DNA of 64,000 nt. Source: Anaeramoeba flamelloides. Taxonomy: Eukaryota > Metamonada > Anaeramoebidae. The first letter of the stretch is position 1; each line of letters starts with the position of its first letter. The DNA lies in the NCBI GenBank assembly GCA_027625915.1, contig JANTQA010000070.1, positions 3,353,001 to 3,417,000 on the forward strand, in the 5' to 3' direction. The notes below the pieces were generated by a model. That model had not been told where the DNA came from. It searched no databases and worked only from the letters and a program-made list of their open reading frames with translations. Of this stretch, positions 47,901 to 59,490 are shown in pieces. A program made the translations under genes and the position numbers.

Positions 47901-49389
47901 AAGTACATTTTAACATTTTGAAAAATTTTAATTGTGTTAACCTTACTGAATTATAATTTTTGAGTGCCACCAGATATTGAAACTTTGGAACCAAAAAACC
48001 ATCTGCTAGTCTATTCGTGAAAAGAATCAAAGTAATTCAGATATAAATCTTAAATTTTTTGATTTTTTGAACATTTTTTTTAATTAAATTTTTGGTTTTA
48101 TTAAATTTGGTTTTGGATCTAGAGATGTGTTTCTATAAAGGATTGAAATTAGTCAAACAGTAAACCAAAAAAAGTATACCCAAAAAGGTGTGCATTTGAA
48201 ACAAATATTTTCTTTTAGAAGACCAAACACAAAAGATCACTATTCCAAATAAATAAATTTGTTAAAATCAAAAATGAAAAAAAAAAAAATCGATAAAAGC
48301 ATATTTTCGAAGATTGGTTAATTTTATCTTCTTAATTTGGATGAATACAAACTATTTTTTTCCTTGAATTTCTAGTCACATTACTATTTATTATTATTTT
48401 ATAAAACCTTTTGTGACAAATTTGCTTTCAAAATTCAAATTTAAAATATTTTTATCAAACAAAGCCAAAACAAGGAATAATATTTCAAAAATTCAAATAA
48501 ATGGGTTGAATTCTTGGAATCAAAATACAGTTACAAAAGATTCAAATCAAAATAATTGAAAAATTTCGAAAAAATTTCAATTAGATTCAGAATTTTTTTG
48601 AGTTCTCATTTTAATGGAAAATAAATAATTATAAAATCCAAACGTATTTGTCCAATAAACCCTTATTCTCAAGAAGAATTAAAAAAATCTCTGATTTTCT
48701 GAACTAAAACTAGAATTAGATGACATAAATGAAAATGAGATTTTTAAATTCATTTTGGAAATTCTTTAGAAATAAAACAGTAATTTGTTTATCAAATATT
48801 TTCCAAATATAATTTTTTTCATAAAGAATTAACAATAAAACCAGATAAAGAATAAGTAATTGTGTAAAATTTTATAGATAAGATCAAGTGATAAATGATT
48901 TTTATTTATTTTTTTTTGATCAAATTTTTCATTTTTTTGTTTTGCGTTTTTTTGTTGGTATGAAAATATCTTCTACTATGGATATATCCATAGTATTTAT
49001 TAAAATATCAATGTGTTTGGCTATTTAAATGATTTGAAGAATTCAGTTTCACATAAATGGTGACACTCAAAAAATGAAAAATGTATTTACCCCCTTAAAA
49101 AAGCAAAATTTCAAAAAAAAAAGACAAAAGTCGAAAAAAATATTCATTCAAGCCAACACGGGTTATTAAAACAACTGTAATCGCAAAAAGTCCATTTTCG
49201 AATTCAAAAAATCCCTTTATTTGGAACATCAAAGCTTTTGCATTGTCAGAGAAGACAAGCACCACCAATTTCGATATTTGATACAGTTTGTTCAATAACC
49301 CGTGTCGTTGTCCCTTTTTGTGTTTTTAAAAATTATTAGTGTTTTTTTTTTTTAAATGTTTTTTTTTTTTTTTTAACTGTGGTTCTTGG
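47901..49389. other. Gene-free region with one small inverted repeat
   Basis: No gene was found. At 49155-49305 an ACACGGGTTATT box faces its complement AATAACCCGTGT about 130 bp away. Related single boxes are near 360 and 50270, so a short foldback family probably exists. The 66-codon minus frame at 49095-49295 covers this repeat. Confidence 0.5.
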
Positions 49390-50230
49390 TTATTATTTTG
49401 TGTTTCTGAAAAAATATAGTTCAGTTTAACCTTGCTTTCAAATCAAACAATATGTACAATATATCATTTTATCGAAATGTTTTTCTACAACCTTCAATTC
49501 CAGTCACCTCATAAAAGTGATCTTATTCAACAAAATTTGAACAAACCAATACAAAAATCCACAATAACCATATCTTTCAATTTGATTAAAAACAAAAAAA
49601 AAACAATAAAAAGGATAAAAACAGTTTCTTAAAAACTTTTTGACTGGTACCTCGACACTATCAAAAAAATGAGATATAAATTTTTCAAAGTTTTTTGATC
49701 AGAAAAAAAATTCATTACAATTTACTTTTTTCCTCAAGTCAATCGTCTTCAAATCATATCTTGAAATTGACTAACTTTATTTATTTGTTTTCATTCTTTT
49801 TTTCATTTATTGGATGAGATATGAATCCTCAATAAAGAATATTTCATATTGAATCAAAAATTTAATTAGCTAATATTTTATTCTTATTAAAATTCTACAA
49901 GAATATGGCCAATGACCAAATTATTTATAAATCAATTCATTTTCAACAATTTTCTTGATGAGAGGAAATTATGTCACTTAAAAGATCAATTTTCATTGTC
50001 TATGACAAGATCTTTCAATTTTTCATTCAATTAGGAGAAAAAATATTTCTTTGATACTTTGAAAAAAAATTTCTTTTATGACTTCGAGAAGGACAATATT
50101 ATTAACAAGACAGACTTTTCTTTTAAAAACAAAGACACTCTTGATAACTTTTCATTTCAACAACAATTAAAAACAAGTAAACAATAATAAAAAAGTCAGA
50201 AAACAACACTTAAAAACACTTTTTTAAAAA
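49390..50230 (+). repeat. Dispersed repeat family L, short copy
   Basis: Collinear with 46600-47900 but lacking the extra central block. The 66-codon frame at 49432 is inside the repeat and not called. Confidence 0.65.
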
Positions 50231-51792
50231 AACCACAATAAAGGTTGAAAAAAAAATATTTATTGAAGTTGACACCAGTTCTTGAACAAACTGTACAAAA
50301 AGTGGAATCAGAAATTTTTAAAGTTTGGAATGACCTTATTATTAATTAGCAGTTCATTCAAAGGTAAGTTAATAAATGGCTGGCACTGAAACACAAACCA
50401 CTCGCTAATTTTAAACTATCTAATCTCAAAATTTCAAATTTGGATATATTATTGGGAAAGATTAGAGTCAACTCAAAAAAACCAAATCCTAAAAAGCAAA
50501 GTAAATTGAAAATGGGTTTATTTATCATCATGAAATTGATTAAAAACTAAATAAAAAAAGCACCAAGTAATTTTTTTTCGTTTTCTTTTAATTAATTTTT
50601 TTTCAAAAAATACAAAAGGAAATATAATTTTGAAACTGACATATCCCCCCAATCCACCTTTCGTGAGGGGTTGTAAAAAAGAAACCTTTCCTCAATAGAT
50701 CAAAAATACACCAATCAAGAAAAACCTTTATTAATTTTTAAATCTCTTGAAAAAAAAATTTATTGCAAAAATGAAAATACAACAAATAAGAATCAAATTG
50801 GGAAACATTCAAAAGAAAAGGGGTCAAATTCAATATTTTGAAGATTCAGTGAATAAACTACGGTTAAAAATGACAAAGATGTTAAATATTTCCCAAATAT
50901 GGTACCGAAAATTTTTAAAAAAAACCCTAAATTTTCACTTGTAACAAGATACTAAACTCAACAAACGAACAAACCGACACTTGTTTTCAAAATAATCAAA
51001 ACAGGTGTGAATTATCAGTTTTTCGAGGTTCTATTTCAATAAATCTGTTTTTTCTCTGAATATTGAGAATTCGCTGACCATGGATTATTAATAATCCTCA
51101 ATTTGAAAATAAAATTTGATAAATTCTCCCCTCTGTCAAAATCAAATCCATAAATTTTCAAAATTTCCATAATTAAGAAACAAATGGAATCAAGAAAATA
51201 TTTTAAAGAGTGTATTGGATTAATGAAAGAATTCTTTGGTTATAATGGTTTATTGAAAATAATTTTCCAAATTATAACCAAAAAATCTTAAAACATTTCA
51301 AATTATTTTTAAAAACGCTATGAATATTAGGTAGTGTTTTTGATTCAGAGTTTTCAATTTGAATTGAAAGTATGGTTTTATTTTTTCATCTTTAGTTGGA
51401 ATTTGTCTTAGTATCTCATGAAAATATAAATTCTTTTCAGATTTTTTTTTTTAAAATGGGGTCGTATCCCAAAAATTAAAAATTCCATTTAAATATTTAT
51501 CTTAACTATTCCAAAAATGTTAATTTTTAAGATATTTGATTGAAAAACTAACTGCCTTCAGGATACTATTGTTATTTCTTGAGAAATCTTTTTGGAAATT
51601 TTTAAAAATTTAAAATTTTCTAATACTTTGTTTTTTTTTTTTTATTGATTTTCCAAAAAAAAAAAAGGTTATTTTGATTTACTTAACTTTTTTTTTTATA
51701 TAACTTCTCTTGACAATATCTATTCTGTCTTGATTAATTTCAAATGAAATCAGGTTAAGGAGTTTGGTTTCCTGAGTGATTTTTTTTTTTTT
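50231..51792. other. Gene-free AT-rich region
   Basis: No supported gene. A 65-codon lysine-rich frame at 50747-50944 has no family features. The end of this stretch is the 3' flank of the minus-strand exon at 51793. Confidence 0.45.
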
Positions 51793-52309
51793 TCAATCTA
51801 GTTTTTTCTCTTTTACCTTCTTCCAACTTTTCCCAAAAAGGTTTCCAGTATACCAAATAATTGAGTCTTTTTCAACAATAATAGTCTTCACATCCCCAAA
51901 TATACTAAACTTTCCTGCACAAACAAGACAATTAAGCTTTTCAAAAGGATCTCACAAGCACCGAACAATTTTCCAAGATCATCAAGATTCTGAGAAATAC
52001 CCAATAAACTTTCTATTTTATCAAAAAAGTTTAAAAATACAAACCTGGATGTCAAATTTGATCTATTCAAAGAATTACAGCTGTTTCAACTCAGGTGTGA
52101 ATCACACTCATTCGTTGAATGGTTGGGAAACCTTACAAGTCAATTTTCTATGTTTCTGGAGCATTCAACGAATGAGTGCGATTCACACCTGAGTTGAAAC
52201 GGCTGTATCATGATTTGGTAATTAACTTCTCACCTTTTAAAACGGGTTTAGAAATTTGAAAATGATTCCCACTTTGTTTCCAAAGAGAGATTTTAAAAAT
52301 TTTCAATAA
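51793..52309 (-). CDS. 3' end of an unidentified gene, two exons, MITE in the intron
   Basis: Two open pieces join in phase. Exon 52309-52234 ends at a canonical GTGAG donor. Exon 51914-51793 begins after TTTGTGCAG and ends with TGA. The joined tail is about 65 residues, with LWKQSGNHFQISKPVLK then GKFSIFGDVKTIIVEKD and SIIWYTGNLFGKSWKK. A beta-strand pattern with TGNLFGK loosely recalls the last blades of RCC1-like propellers; this is only an impression. The 319-nt intron contains a 128-bp MITE. The 5' part is missing: no ATG is seen before the head-to-head gene at 52416, so this may be a truncated remnant. Longer frames on the plus strand here are shadows. Confidence 0.45.
52078..52205. mobile_element. 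Short foldback MITE family M
   Basis: The element is 128 bp with TA at 52076-52077 and 52206-52207. Its arms of about 46 bp are reverse complements with only about two mismatches: CAGCTGTTTCAACTCAGGTG at the left and CAGCCGTTTCAACTCAGGTG at the right when complemented. Only about 35 bp lie between the arms. It is less AT-rich than its surroundings. The near identity of the arms suggests a recent insertion. Confidence 0.9.
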
Positions 52310-52415
52310 CTTTTTTTTATTTTTTTGAAAAATTATTTCGAGTTCACCTTTAAACTTTGAAAAAAACTAAAATTTTTTTTTGAAATTGAAAAAAACAAAT
52401 CGTAAAAAAAGCAAA

Positions 52416-54298
52416 ATGACTGACCCAAACAAAATTCTACACTCAGAACTGAAAAAAGTTTTGAAGTTAGACGACGAAGATGCAGAAAAAATGGTTCATC
52501 TTTTTACCTTGGTTGGGGATCTATAAGAGGATGCTTCTGATTTTGATGTATCCGAAGAAGACAGTGACTCCGACGAAAGTGGCTCCGAAGAAGAAGATGA
52601 CGAAGAATACGATTATTATTCAGATGTATTTATTTATAAAGTTGAATTTATTGAAATATTTCAAATTTTAAAATCAGAAGACTCAGATAAAATTTTATCT
52701 TATTTATTTGATCAAATCCTTTATTTCAATGATCCTGACGATGTTGATCCTGACCAAGTTCCCCAAGATATGATAGTTGCAGTTTCAATCCATCATTTCT
52801 TTCGTTTTATCTTAAATTTTTCATATGGAAAAAAAAAAGCAAAAATAAAACACAAAACATTTACCAAGAAAATTCAAGAAAACTGGAACAATACGTCACA
52901 AGTATGAATAAAGAAGGATTTGTAAAGTTTTTCAAAACAAAAAAAAAACTATGGAAATTTCTTAATAGATACATTCAGGGTTTTGTTAAAAAAATTACAA
53001 AAAGACTCGAAAATGGTAAACTTTCTCCTCTTCTTACATTGGAAAAGTGGGAACACATATCAAATAGAAGTGAAAGTTCATCAGACAGCAGGGAAGGAAC
53101 AGACGGAAACAAGATCTCAAAAAAAGTAGAAGACAAAAAAGGAAAAAACAAAAATGTCGTACAAAGTCCAAACACAGTAACAAAACCAAACGTTGGAATA
53201 GACGGAAACAATACATCAGAAAATGTAGACAACAACAAAGAAATAGAGGGGAACAATATCTCAAAAAATGTAGACAACAACAAAGGAAAAAACGAAAATG
53301 TCGTACAAAGTCCAAACACAGTAACAATACCAAACGTTGGAATAGATGAAAGCAGTTCATCATAAAAGGTAGACAGCAGCGAAGGAACAGCCGGAAACAA
53401 GATCTCAAAAAATGTAGACAACAATGAAGGAAGTAACAAAAATGGAGGACCAAGTCCAAAAACAATAAAAATGCCAACTGGCGGAATATATGAAAGCAGT
53501 TCATCAGAAAAAGTACACAGCGACAAAGGAATACTAGTTTTTCCTTATATTCCTCAACATCGATATCTAAAGGAAGAAAAAATGGGAAGAGAACAAGAAA
53601 GCAAACTTAATGAAAAGATAACCAAACAAACAATTCGAGTCTTTCACTTGAACGCTAACCCAAAAAGCCAACCAGATGTCAAAGAGTCCATCCTATGCAC
53701 TGGAATTGTTAACTACACATTCATTTCGGCACAAAAAACAACACCAGATCTTGAGACCTTAAAAAAATACCATGTTGTGTGGATAAATTCAGGAAGCTCG
53801 TTCCACAACCAAACATTAATTGGAGACAATCTTGCCCAATATGTTGAAGCTGGAGGTTCAGTTGTCGTTGGAGGTGTTCACCCCTTAAGAAACGATCAAA
53901 TTGGAAATTGGACAATTAAGGGTAAATTTGCCACTGGTGATTATTTACCATTTAAGCACGGAAAGCTCATCCAAGGCAAAAGATGTACCTTAAAAGCAAT
54001 CAATGCAAAGGGCCATATAGTTATGAGGGGTGTCAAGGAATTTGATGGGGGAGAATATTCATCACATATCGAGACAGGTTTAAATTCAGGGGCTATTCCA
54101 ATCTGTACTTGGTCTGACAATCAGGTTTTAATTGCAGAAAAGCCAAGAAAAATGGGCAACACAGTTATTGCGCTTAATATTAGACCAGAAAGTTGGAATC
54201 TTAACCGATCTTCGTGGAACATTAATACCGATGGAAGACGTTTGATTGGTAACTCTATCGAATATGCAGCCCGAATGTCGAAAATTAAATTGAAATAA
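52416..54298 (+). pseudogene. Interrupted gene: acidic N-terminus, repeat linker, amidotransferase/ThuA-like C-terminus
   Basis: The ATG at 52416 opens 36 codons (LKKVLKLDDEDAEKMVHLF) to a TAA at 52524. The same frame continues as an acidic stretch (SEEDSDSDESGSEEEDDEE) and a helical region to a ten-A run at 52829-52838. Coherent coding then resumes in another frame (KLEQYVTSMNKEGFVKFF). A linker of three units of about 47 residues follows; its second unit has TAA (53363-53365) where the third has GAA. The final domain, about 53620-54290, has the class I amidotransferase-like pattern: IRVFHLNA, YHVVWINSGSSF, LAQYVEAGGSVVVGGVHPL, SWNINTDGRRLIGNSIEYAA. No nucleophilic cysteine elbow is obvious, which points to a ThuA-like or non-catalytic member. 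No GT-AG intron removes either stop. It is either a young pseudogene, a read-through gene or partly sequencing error. Confidence 0.7.
53082..53520 (+). repeat. Three tandem units of about 140 bp encoding a linker
   Basis: Each unit encodes a version of GNKISKNVDNNKGKNxNVVQ, then SPNTVT, PNVGID and a serine tract. Units start near 53082, 53230 and 53371. The first two are most alike. The third has diverged (GGPSPKTIKMPTGG). Minus-strand frames of 156-183 codons here are shadows of the repeat. Confidence 0.8.
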
Positions 54299-55365
54299 AA
54301 CCATGAAACACAAAAGCAAATATAAGAAACAACTAATCATCTTTTTTTAAAAAAGTTGATGTTGTTACAGTTGATTTTAAATATGAACCAAATAACTTTT
54401 TTTTTTTTTTTTTCCAAATGAATAATGAAAAATCAGGCTCTTTGGAAAATATACAACTAAAATGTAAATTTGATGACCATCAGAGTCGGTTACCTACTAA
54501 TAAATCAACTCAAGTTACAATTATTACATCAAAATTTTCAGTTTGTTTTTTGATTTTATGTTTATTTTTTTAAAATTTTTCCTTTGTATCGTTCCTAAAT
54601 CAAAATTTTCAATTTTTTTGTTTTTCAAAAAAATAAAATAAATAACAAAGCGTTTAGAATCGATTCTTGTTTTTTTTTTTTCCAATCATATTCTAATCTA
54701 TTTTTAAAAAAATTTGACTTACCTGAGAAACTATTTCGAAAAAAAGACACAAATTTATTTTAAAAGAGCACTATTAAACTCTATGATTATAAAACGATAT
54801 AAATAAACTAGATTTCAAAAATTTTGACTCGCTTTATAATGTTAAAGTAAGTTATTTGGAGGGTTTGTTACGGTATTTTTATCAAAAAAATATTTTCAAT
54901 TTTTCGATCAGAATCATTTTTTCTAATTTTGCATATTTTTGTTTTGCTTTTTCAATTTTTTTTTTCAATTGTTTTTCTTATTCTTTTTCTTTTTCTTTTT
55001 CTTTTTGTTTTGCTTTTTCAAATTTTTGTTTCTTTTTTTTTTTTTTTTAGAAAAAGATTTTTGGAAAAAAAAAAAAATCTTCGAAAAGACCAATAATCGC
55101 AAAGAAAATTGAGACTATGGAATATCTTTTAAAATACAATTAATTATTAATATAAAAAATCTTGTTGTTAAATTTTTTTTAGTGGAAGTTTGGTAGTAAA
55201 AAATCACTAATTCTCATTTCAAAAATTTTGACTCGTTTTTTTTTTAGTTTTTGGTTGTATTTTTTTTAATTATTAGAATATCAGATTTTTATAATATATT
55301 TTGAATGATTTAAAAGTTGAATTAACAATCCAATTTAATTATGAGTTGTTCTTGAATAATAAATG

Positions 55366-55402
<37 letters not shown>

Positions 55403-55819
55403 AACTTTGTTTCGGTCAAAGGTGCCCAATATTTTTATCAAATATCAATTATTTTATATAATTAGCCTTTGAAGAAAAAATAAGAAATAAGTAGAATAAT
55501 ACACCTCAAAGAATTGTTGATATCTACCTGAAAGAAAACTAATTAATCAATAAATTTTCAAAAAAATTGAAAAATTCATATTCTTAGGTTCCCTAGAGAA
55601 AAACAACAATATTCGTTTTGAACTTCTTATGGTATTTGAATAAGTAATAGGAAACAATTTTATCTTCGTTTTCTAGACTATTCTTTTAGAAATGAAGTCC
55701 CCAAACGAAGTCTGTTCGTATTTGTGGTCTCTGTTTGAAAAAGGAAATGAAAATGAAGCAAAAAATTTTCACATTTATTAAAAAAGTATCATGATCAAAG
55801 ATCGAATAGAATTGCAATA
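54299..55819. other. Gene-free region, microsatellites
   Basis: Poly(T) runs, a TTTTTC repeat at 54978-55015 and TA microsatellites at 55364-55402. Nothing coding was found. Confidence 0.6.
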
Positions 55820-56095
55820 GAAATCAATATGATTTCTCAGCAATCATTCCCATGGTTTCAATAACCTTGGGATCACATATTTTTACCAAATGACTATTGA
55901 TCTTGCAATAAAACAATTTTAGTAACTGAATTAGGTTTTTTAAAAAACAATCAAAAAAAAAAAAAAAAAAAAGCCAAAAATGTGAAAAAATGATTTCAAT
56001 TTTGAAAATTTCCAAAGTAAAATTTTTCTTCAAATATCTATGCAAACCCTTTAAACTCATGTATTTCACTCATTACAACTGGGTCCCTTTGACTG
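55820..56095 (-). mobile_element. MITE family B, partial copy on the minus strand
   Basis: The complement starts GTCAAAGGGACCCAGTTG and continues like 5875-6180, then ends early near 55820. The 81-codon minus frame at 55824-56069 lies wholly inside. A TA microsatellite (56106-56127) lies next to its outer end. Confidence 0.65.
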
Positions 56096-56204
56096 AAAAC
56101 TAGTTTATATATATATATATATATATTCAATTTATTATTTTAGGTGAGTCACAATTTTTGAAATGGGGTTACCATCGATTTAACCCTGAACATAAAAATG
56201 TTTA

Positions 56205-56602
56205 CAGCTGTTCCAAGACTACTGTGAAAATTTATCAATATCAAATTTTGATGTTGATATAGATTTTTAAATCGAAGAATATGTGAATAAGAAAGCTTAT
56301 ATTGAAAATATTCTTTCATAAATGAGTCAATAATCAAGAATTCATCTAAGGTGATCGAAAAATAAATTCATTTTTTCGAGGAGATTTTATGTCGTTTCTT
56401 AATGAATTTTTGATGTTTAGAGTCATTTTGCGTTTTGAAAATTTATTTATTGAATATCAGAAAAAATTCTTGAATATTGACTCATTTAGGAATTTTTTTT
56501 TTCAATATGAGCTTTATTATTCTCATATTGAACTTTTTAGAAATTTATATCAACATCAAAATTTGATATTAATTAAATTTCACGGTAGCTTTGGATTGAC
56601 TG
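56205..56602. mobile_element. Foldback MITE family N with TA duplication
   Basis: The element is 398 bp with TA at 56203-56204 and 56603-56604. Its arms of about 135 bp are left CAGCTGTTCCAAGACTACTG and right, complemented, CAGTCAATCCAAAGCTACCG. Both continue into TATCAAATTTTGATGTTGAT. The frames at 56149-56337 (-) and 56389-56682 (+) both contain the arm-encoded string LYQHQNLILI and are repeat artefacts. Confidence 0.85.
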
Positions 56603-56937
56603 TAATTCCTAGAAACAAATTGGTTGTCTCTTATATAATTGTATTTTCTGTAATTGAAAATCCAATTTCTCTCATTACATAAGATTAAAACCCCAATTTC
56701 CAATCCACCCTTAGGGGAATTTTGTTTTTTGTGTTTTACCAAGATAAAAATGAATTCCAAAACAAAAGTATTAGGATAATTCACAGAAATCACAAGAATC
56801 TAAAAGTATTAAATGATTATTACTTATAAATTAATAAAACCTGGAATTTGGCAATTTTAGAAATTGAAATTCCACTTAAGGGTTGTTTTTAGTAATGTAC
56901 TTAATTTAATCATTCTCAAAAATCAAAAAGTGTTTAA

Positions 56938-57495
56938 GGTTTACATTCCCTGAAATTTGAAAAAATTACTATCCTGTGTAGAGTGTAATTGGTTGTTAAT
57001 TTTGTTCTTATCTGATTGATCTTTTGTCTTTGTTATGGGTTTTAAAATTGGTTCAAAATGGCAATTTTTGACAATTTATTTTTAATTTTTTTGAAATCTG
57101 AATTGAAGAGTGTAAGATTAATATATCGGAAGATAAGTTATAATAAAATGTGATGTGTGGGATTTTTATTGAAATTTTTTTGTTACGTTTGTTTTTATTT
57201 GGATCTTTTATAAATTGAATTTTAATATTTTGTTAATTGAATAAAAAGTAAACCAGAATTTTATTCTACAATACAAAATTTTACATTTACTCTTAAACAC
57301 CTAACAACCTATTAATCTTATAATCTTCATTTCCGATTTGGGAAAAAATTAAAAATAAATTGTCCAAAATTGCAATTTTGAATCACTATTAAAACCCATG
57401 CCAAGCCCAAGATCAACCAGATAAAAACCAAATTAACAAACCATTAGACTCTACACAAGATAGTATTTTTTTTCAAATTTTTGGCATTGTAAACC
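56938..57495. mobile_element. Foldback element family O flanked by TTAA
   Basis: The element is 558 bp with arms of about 155 bp: left GGTTTACATTCCCTGAAATT, right (complemented) GGTTTACAATGCCAAAAATT, continuing to a shared 'gtgtagagt' and 'gacaatttatttttaa' box. TTAA is present at 56934-56937 and 57496-57499. The undisturbed family G copy at 24742 begins with a single TTAA at the same place, consistent with a TTAA target duplication as in piggyBac-type elements. It is non-coding. Confidence 0.8.
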
Positions 57496-59490
57496 TTAAG
57501 GAGGTGGTATTTTTTCAAAATAAAATGAAATCTTGTCAAGATCTTTAAGGTGGATTTTTTTTTTGTAATTTGTGTTTATACTTGCAAAATGGTTCTGTTA
57601 AACTCATCTAAACAATTAACTAATCAGTGTCTCTTTTTTGAAATCCAAAAATCACATCTTTCTAATCTAAAACTCAAATAGGTAACCTATTATTTTAACT
57701 ATCAACAAAGTTAATTTTTGGATATGGGTTTAACATATTTTTTGTTTTATGTTGGGTAGTTATTCATTTCGAATTTAAATTTTTTCATTTTGGTATTATT
57801 GTTAATAAAGATTATTTAAATACAAATCTTAGCCAATAAAACTAATTGTGGTATAGGCGATTCAATAAATGGATATTTGATAGAAGTATAAACAAATACA
57901 GTTTATCAAATAAATTAAGATCTATTATACAAAAAAAATTTTTTCTTTAAGGTTTTGAAAAAGTTGTTTTCTGGTTTTTAAAAATTTGAAAATAAATTGC
58001 AAAAAACTTGAAAATTTTTTTTAGCATATAGTTTGGTCTTTTTCACAAGAATGCTTATTACAATTTAAATCATTTTTGAAAAAAAAAAATGGTTTTGAAT
58101 TTTAAGGATAAAATTAACTAATTCCCAAATATCTTCACCATTGTGAAAAAAATTTAGTTCATTAAAAAAAATTGGGTCAGTCAAAAATTTGTTTTCGTTT
58201 TTTAAATAATAAATATTCGCAAAATGATTTTTGATCAAAGTAAAATTTTATGAACAAATCTTACATTTAAGAAAAATCAAAGTCACTATCAATAATAATT
58301 TTCAGAAGTAAAATTAAATTGTTGCATTTTAACCTTTTGGAATTACTGTGGAACTCCACAAATACAAAAATTTATTTTTAATTATTAACTTTACTAAAAA
58401 TAAGAGAACTATTTAATAGGAAATATTATAATCTCTTAATTCAATAAGATATTTATCATTGTTAATGAACGCAAATTTATCACGGTTAATCTTAAATATC
58501 CTTTTAAACCAAATTGAATCATAAAATCTTCCAAAAAAGCTGTTTTTTCTAAGAGGTTGTTTTCCACTAATGTTTACAATCAAAACTTCAAAATACCGAA
58601 ATATCAAGATTTCAGAAACCATTTAAATTCTTTAAATCCCGATAGAAAAACCTTAATTTAAAACGGTTATTAATTTTTGGTCTTCCCAAACAATGATTAA
58701 CTTGATCTTGGAATTTAATCTAATAAAAAAAAAAATCAACATTTTTAGTAAAGTTTACAATTAAATGTAAATTTTTGTTTTTTAGGTTCCACAGTAATTC
58801 CAAAAGGTTAAAATGCAACAATTTAATTTTACTTCTGAAAATTATTATTGATAGTGACTCCGGTTTTTCTTAAATGTAAGATTTGTTCATAAAATTTTAC
58901 TTTGATCAAAAATCATTTTGCGAATATTTATTATTCAAAAAACGAAAACAAATTTTTGACTGAACTAATTTTTTTTCACAATGTTCAAGTAAATTTTATT
59001 TTGAAAAATCGAATTTTATCTTACAACAAAAACAAAATTTCTTGGTAAAATTTTTACATAACTTTAAAACTTTGATTATTATAACTATCCATCTTAAAAA
59101 AATACAATTATTTTTTAATATCCGTTGAATATATCAATTTTTTGGTGAACCATAAAATTATCTCCAAAATTGAAAAAAAAATCTGTATATTAATATCCCT
59201 TGTAACAAAGACTTGGTGTTGAATAATAATGATGGAAATGATAATTAAAAAGGTTAAAAATTTTTTATATTGAGATAATTAGTAGGAGTATATTAATTTT
59301 TTTTTTTGAGAAAATAGGAAAATTAAAAAATGATCTTACTCAAAAAAATTTTGATTGGGTTTCTTAGTCGATCAGAATTTTTTGACACTTGGTAATCTAC
59401 AAAATTTGTAAGTAGAGAATATCATCAATAACGTATTTTAAAATTTTACCCTGTTGTTGTCACAGAGGACTCATCCCAAAAATTTATTTT
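57496..59490 (+). repeat. Dispersed repeat family G, copy interrupted by an inserted element
   Basis: Collinear with 24742-25990, apart from the insertion at 58138-58983. Shared blocks are 'aaaataaaatgaaatcttgtc', 'gatctattat', 'aactaattcccaaatatcttca' and 'tcagaattttttgacacttgg'. The open frames of the other copy are broken here. Confidence 0.7.
58138..58983. mobile_element. 846-bp element with about 200-bp inverted arms and TTCA duplication
   Basis: It is flanked by TTCA at 58134-58137 and 58984-58987. The uninterrupted repeat at 25390 has a single TTCA at the corresponding point (ATATCTTCAAG). The arms are 58138-58355 and 58784-58983, with boxes CATTGTGAAAAAAA, ATCAAAGTAAAATTTTATGA and TTTTGGAATTACTGTGGAA nearly identical in reverse complement. 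The central 430 bp has a minus-strand frame of 69 codons (58413-58622) containing FFGRFYDSIWFKRIFKINRD, which might be a transposase crumb; unproven. The superfamily is not assigned. Confidence 0.85.

Noticed and set aside
51776-52192. 138-codon plus-strand frame
   Set aside because: It is a shadow of the minus-strand exons and runs through both arms of the 128-bp MITE.
52500-52560. Tiny intron or reassigned TAA codon as explanation for the first in-frame stop
   Set aside because: The only nearby GT-AG pair is 16 nt and would shift out of the acidic frame; TAA clearly ends EMC2, HSBP1, PPIP5K and COMMD frames, so the code looks standard.
52975-53526. Minus-strand frames of 156-183 codons rich in Leu, Phe and Cys
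   Set aside because: They are antisense shadows of the three tandem linker units of the plus-strand gene.
54856-55050. Phe/Ser-rich 64-codon frame
   Set aside because: Made of TTTTTC simple repeats.
56149-56682. Two frames on opposite strands sharing the peptide LYQHQNLILI
   Set aside because: The shared peptide is encoded by the two arms of the family N foldback; there is no evidence of a protein family.
58413-58622. 69-codon minus frame in the 846-bp element as a transposase
   Set aside because: Slight resemblance to the helical start of some transposases, but too short and without catalytic motifs to call.
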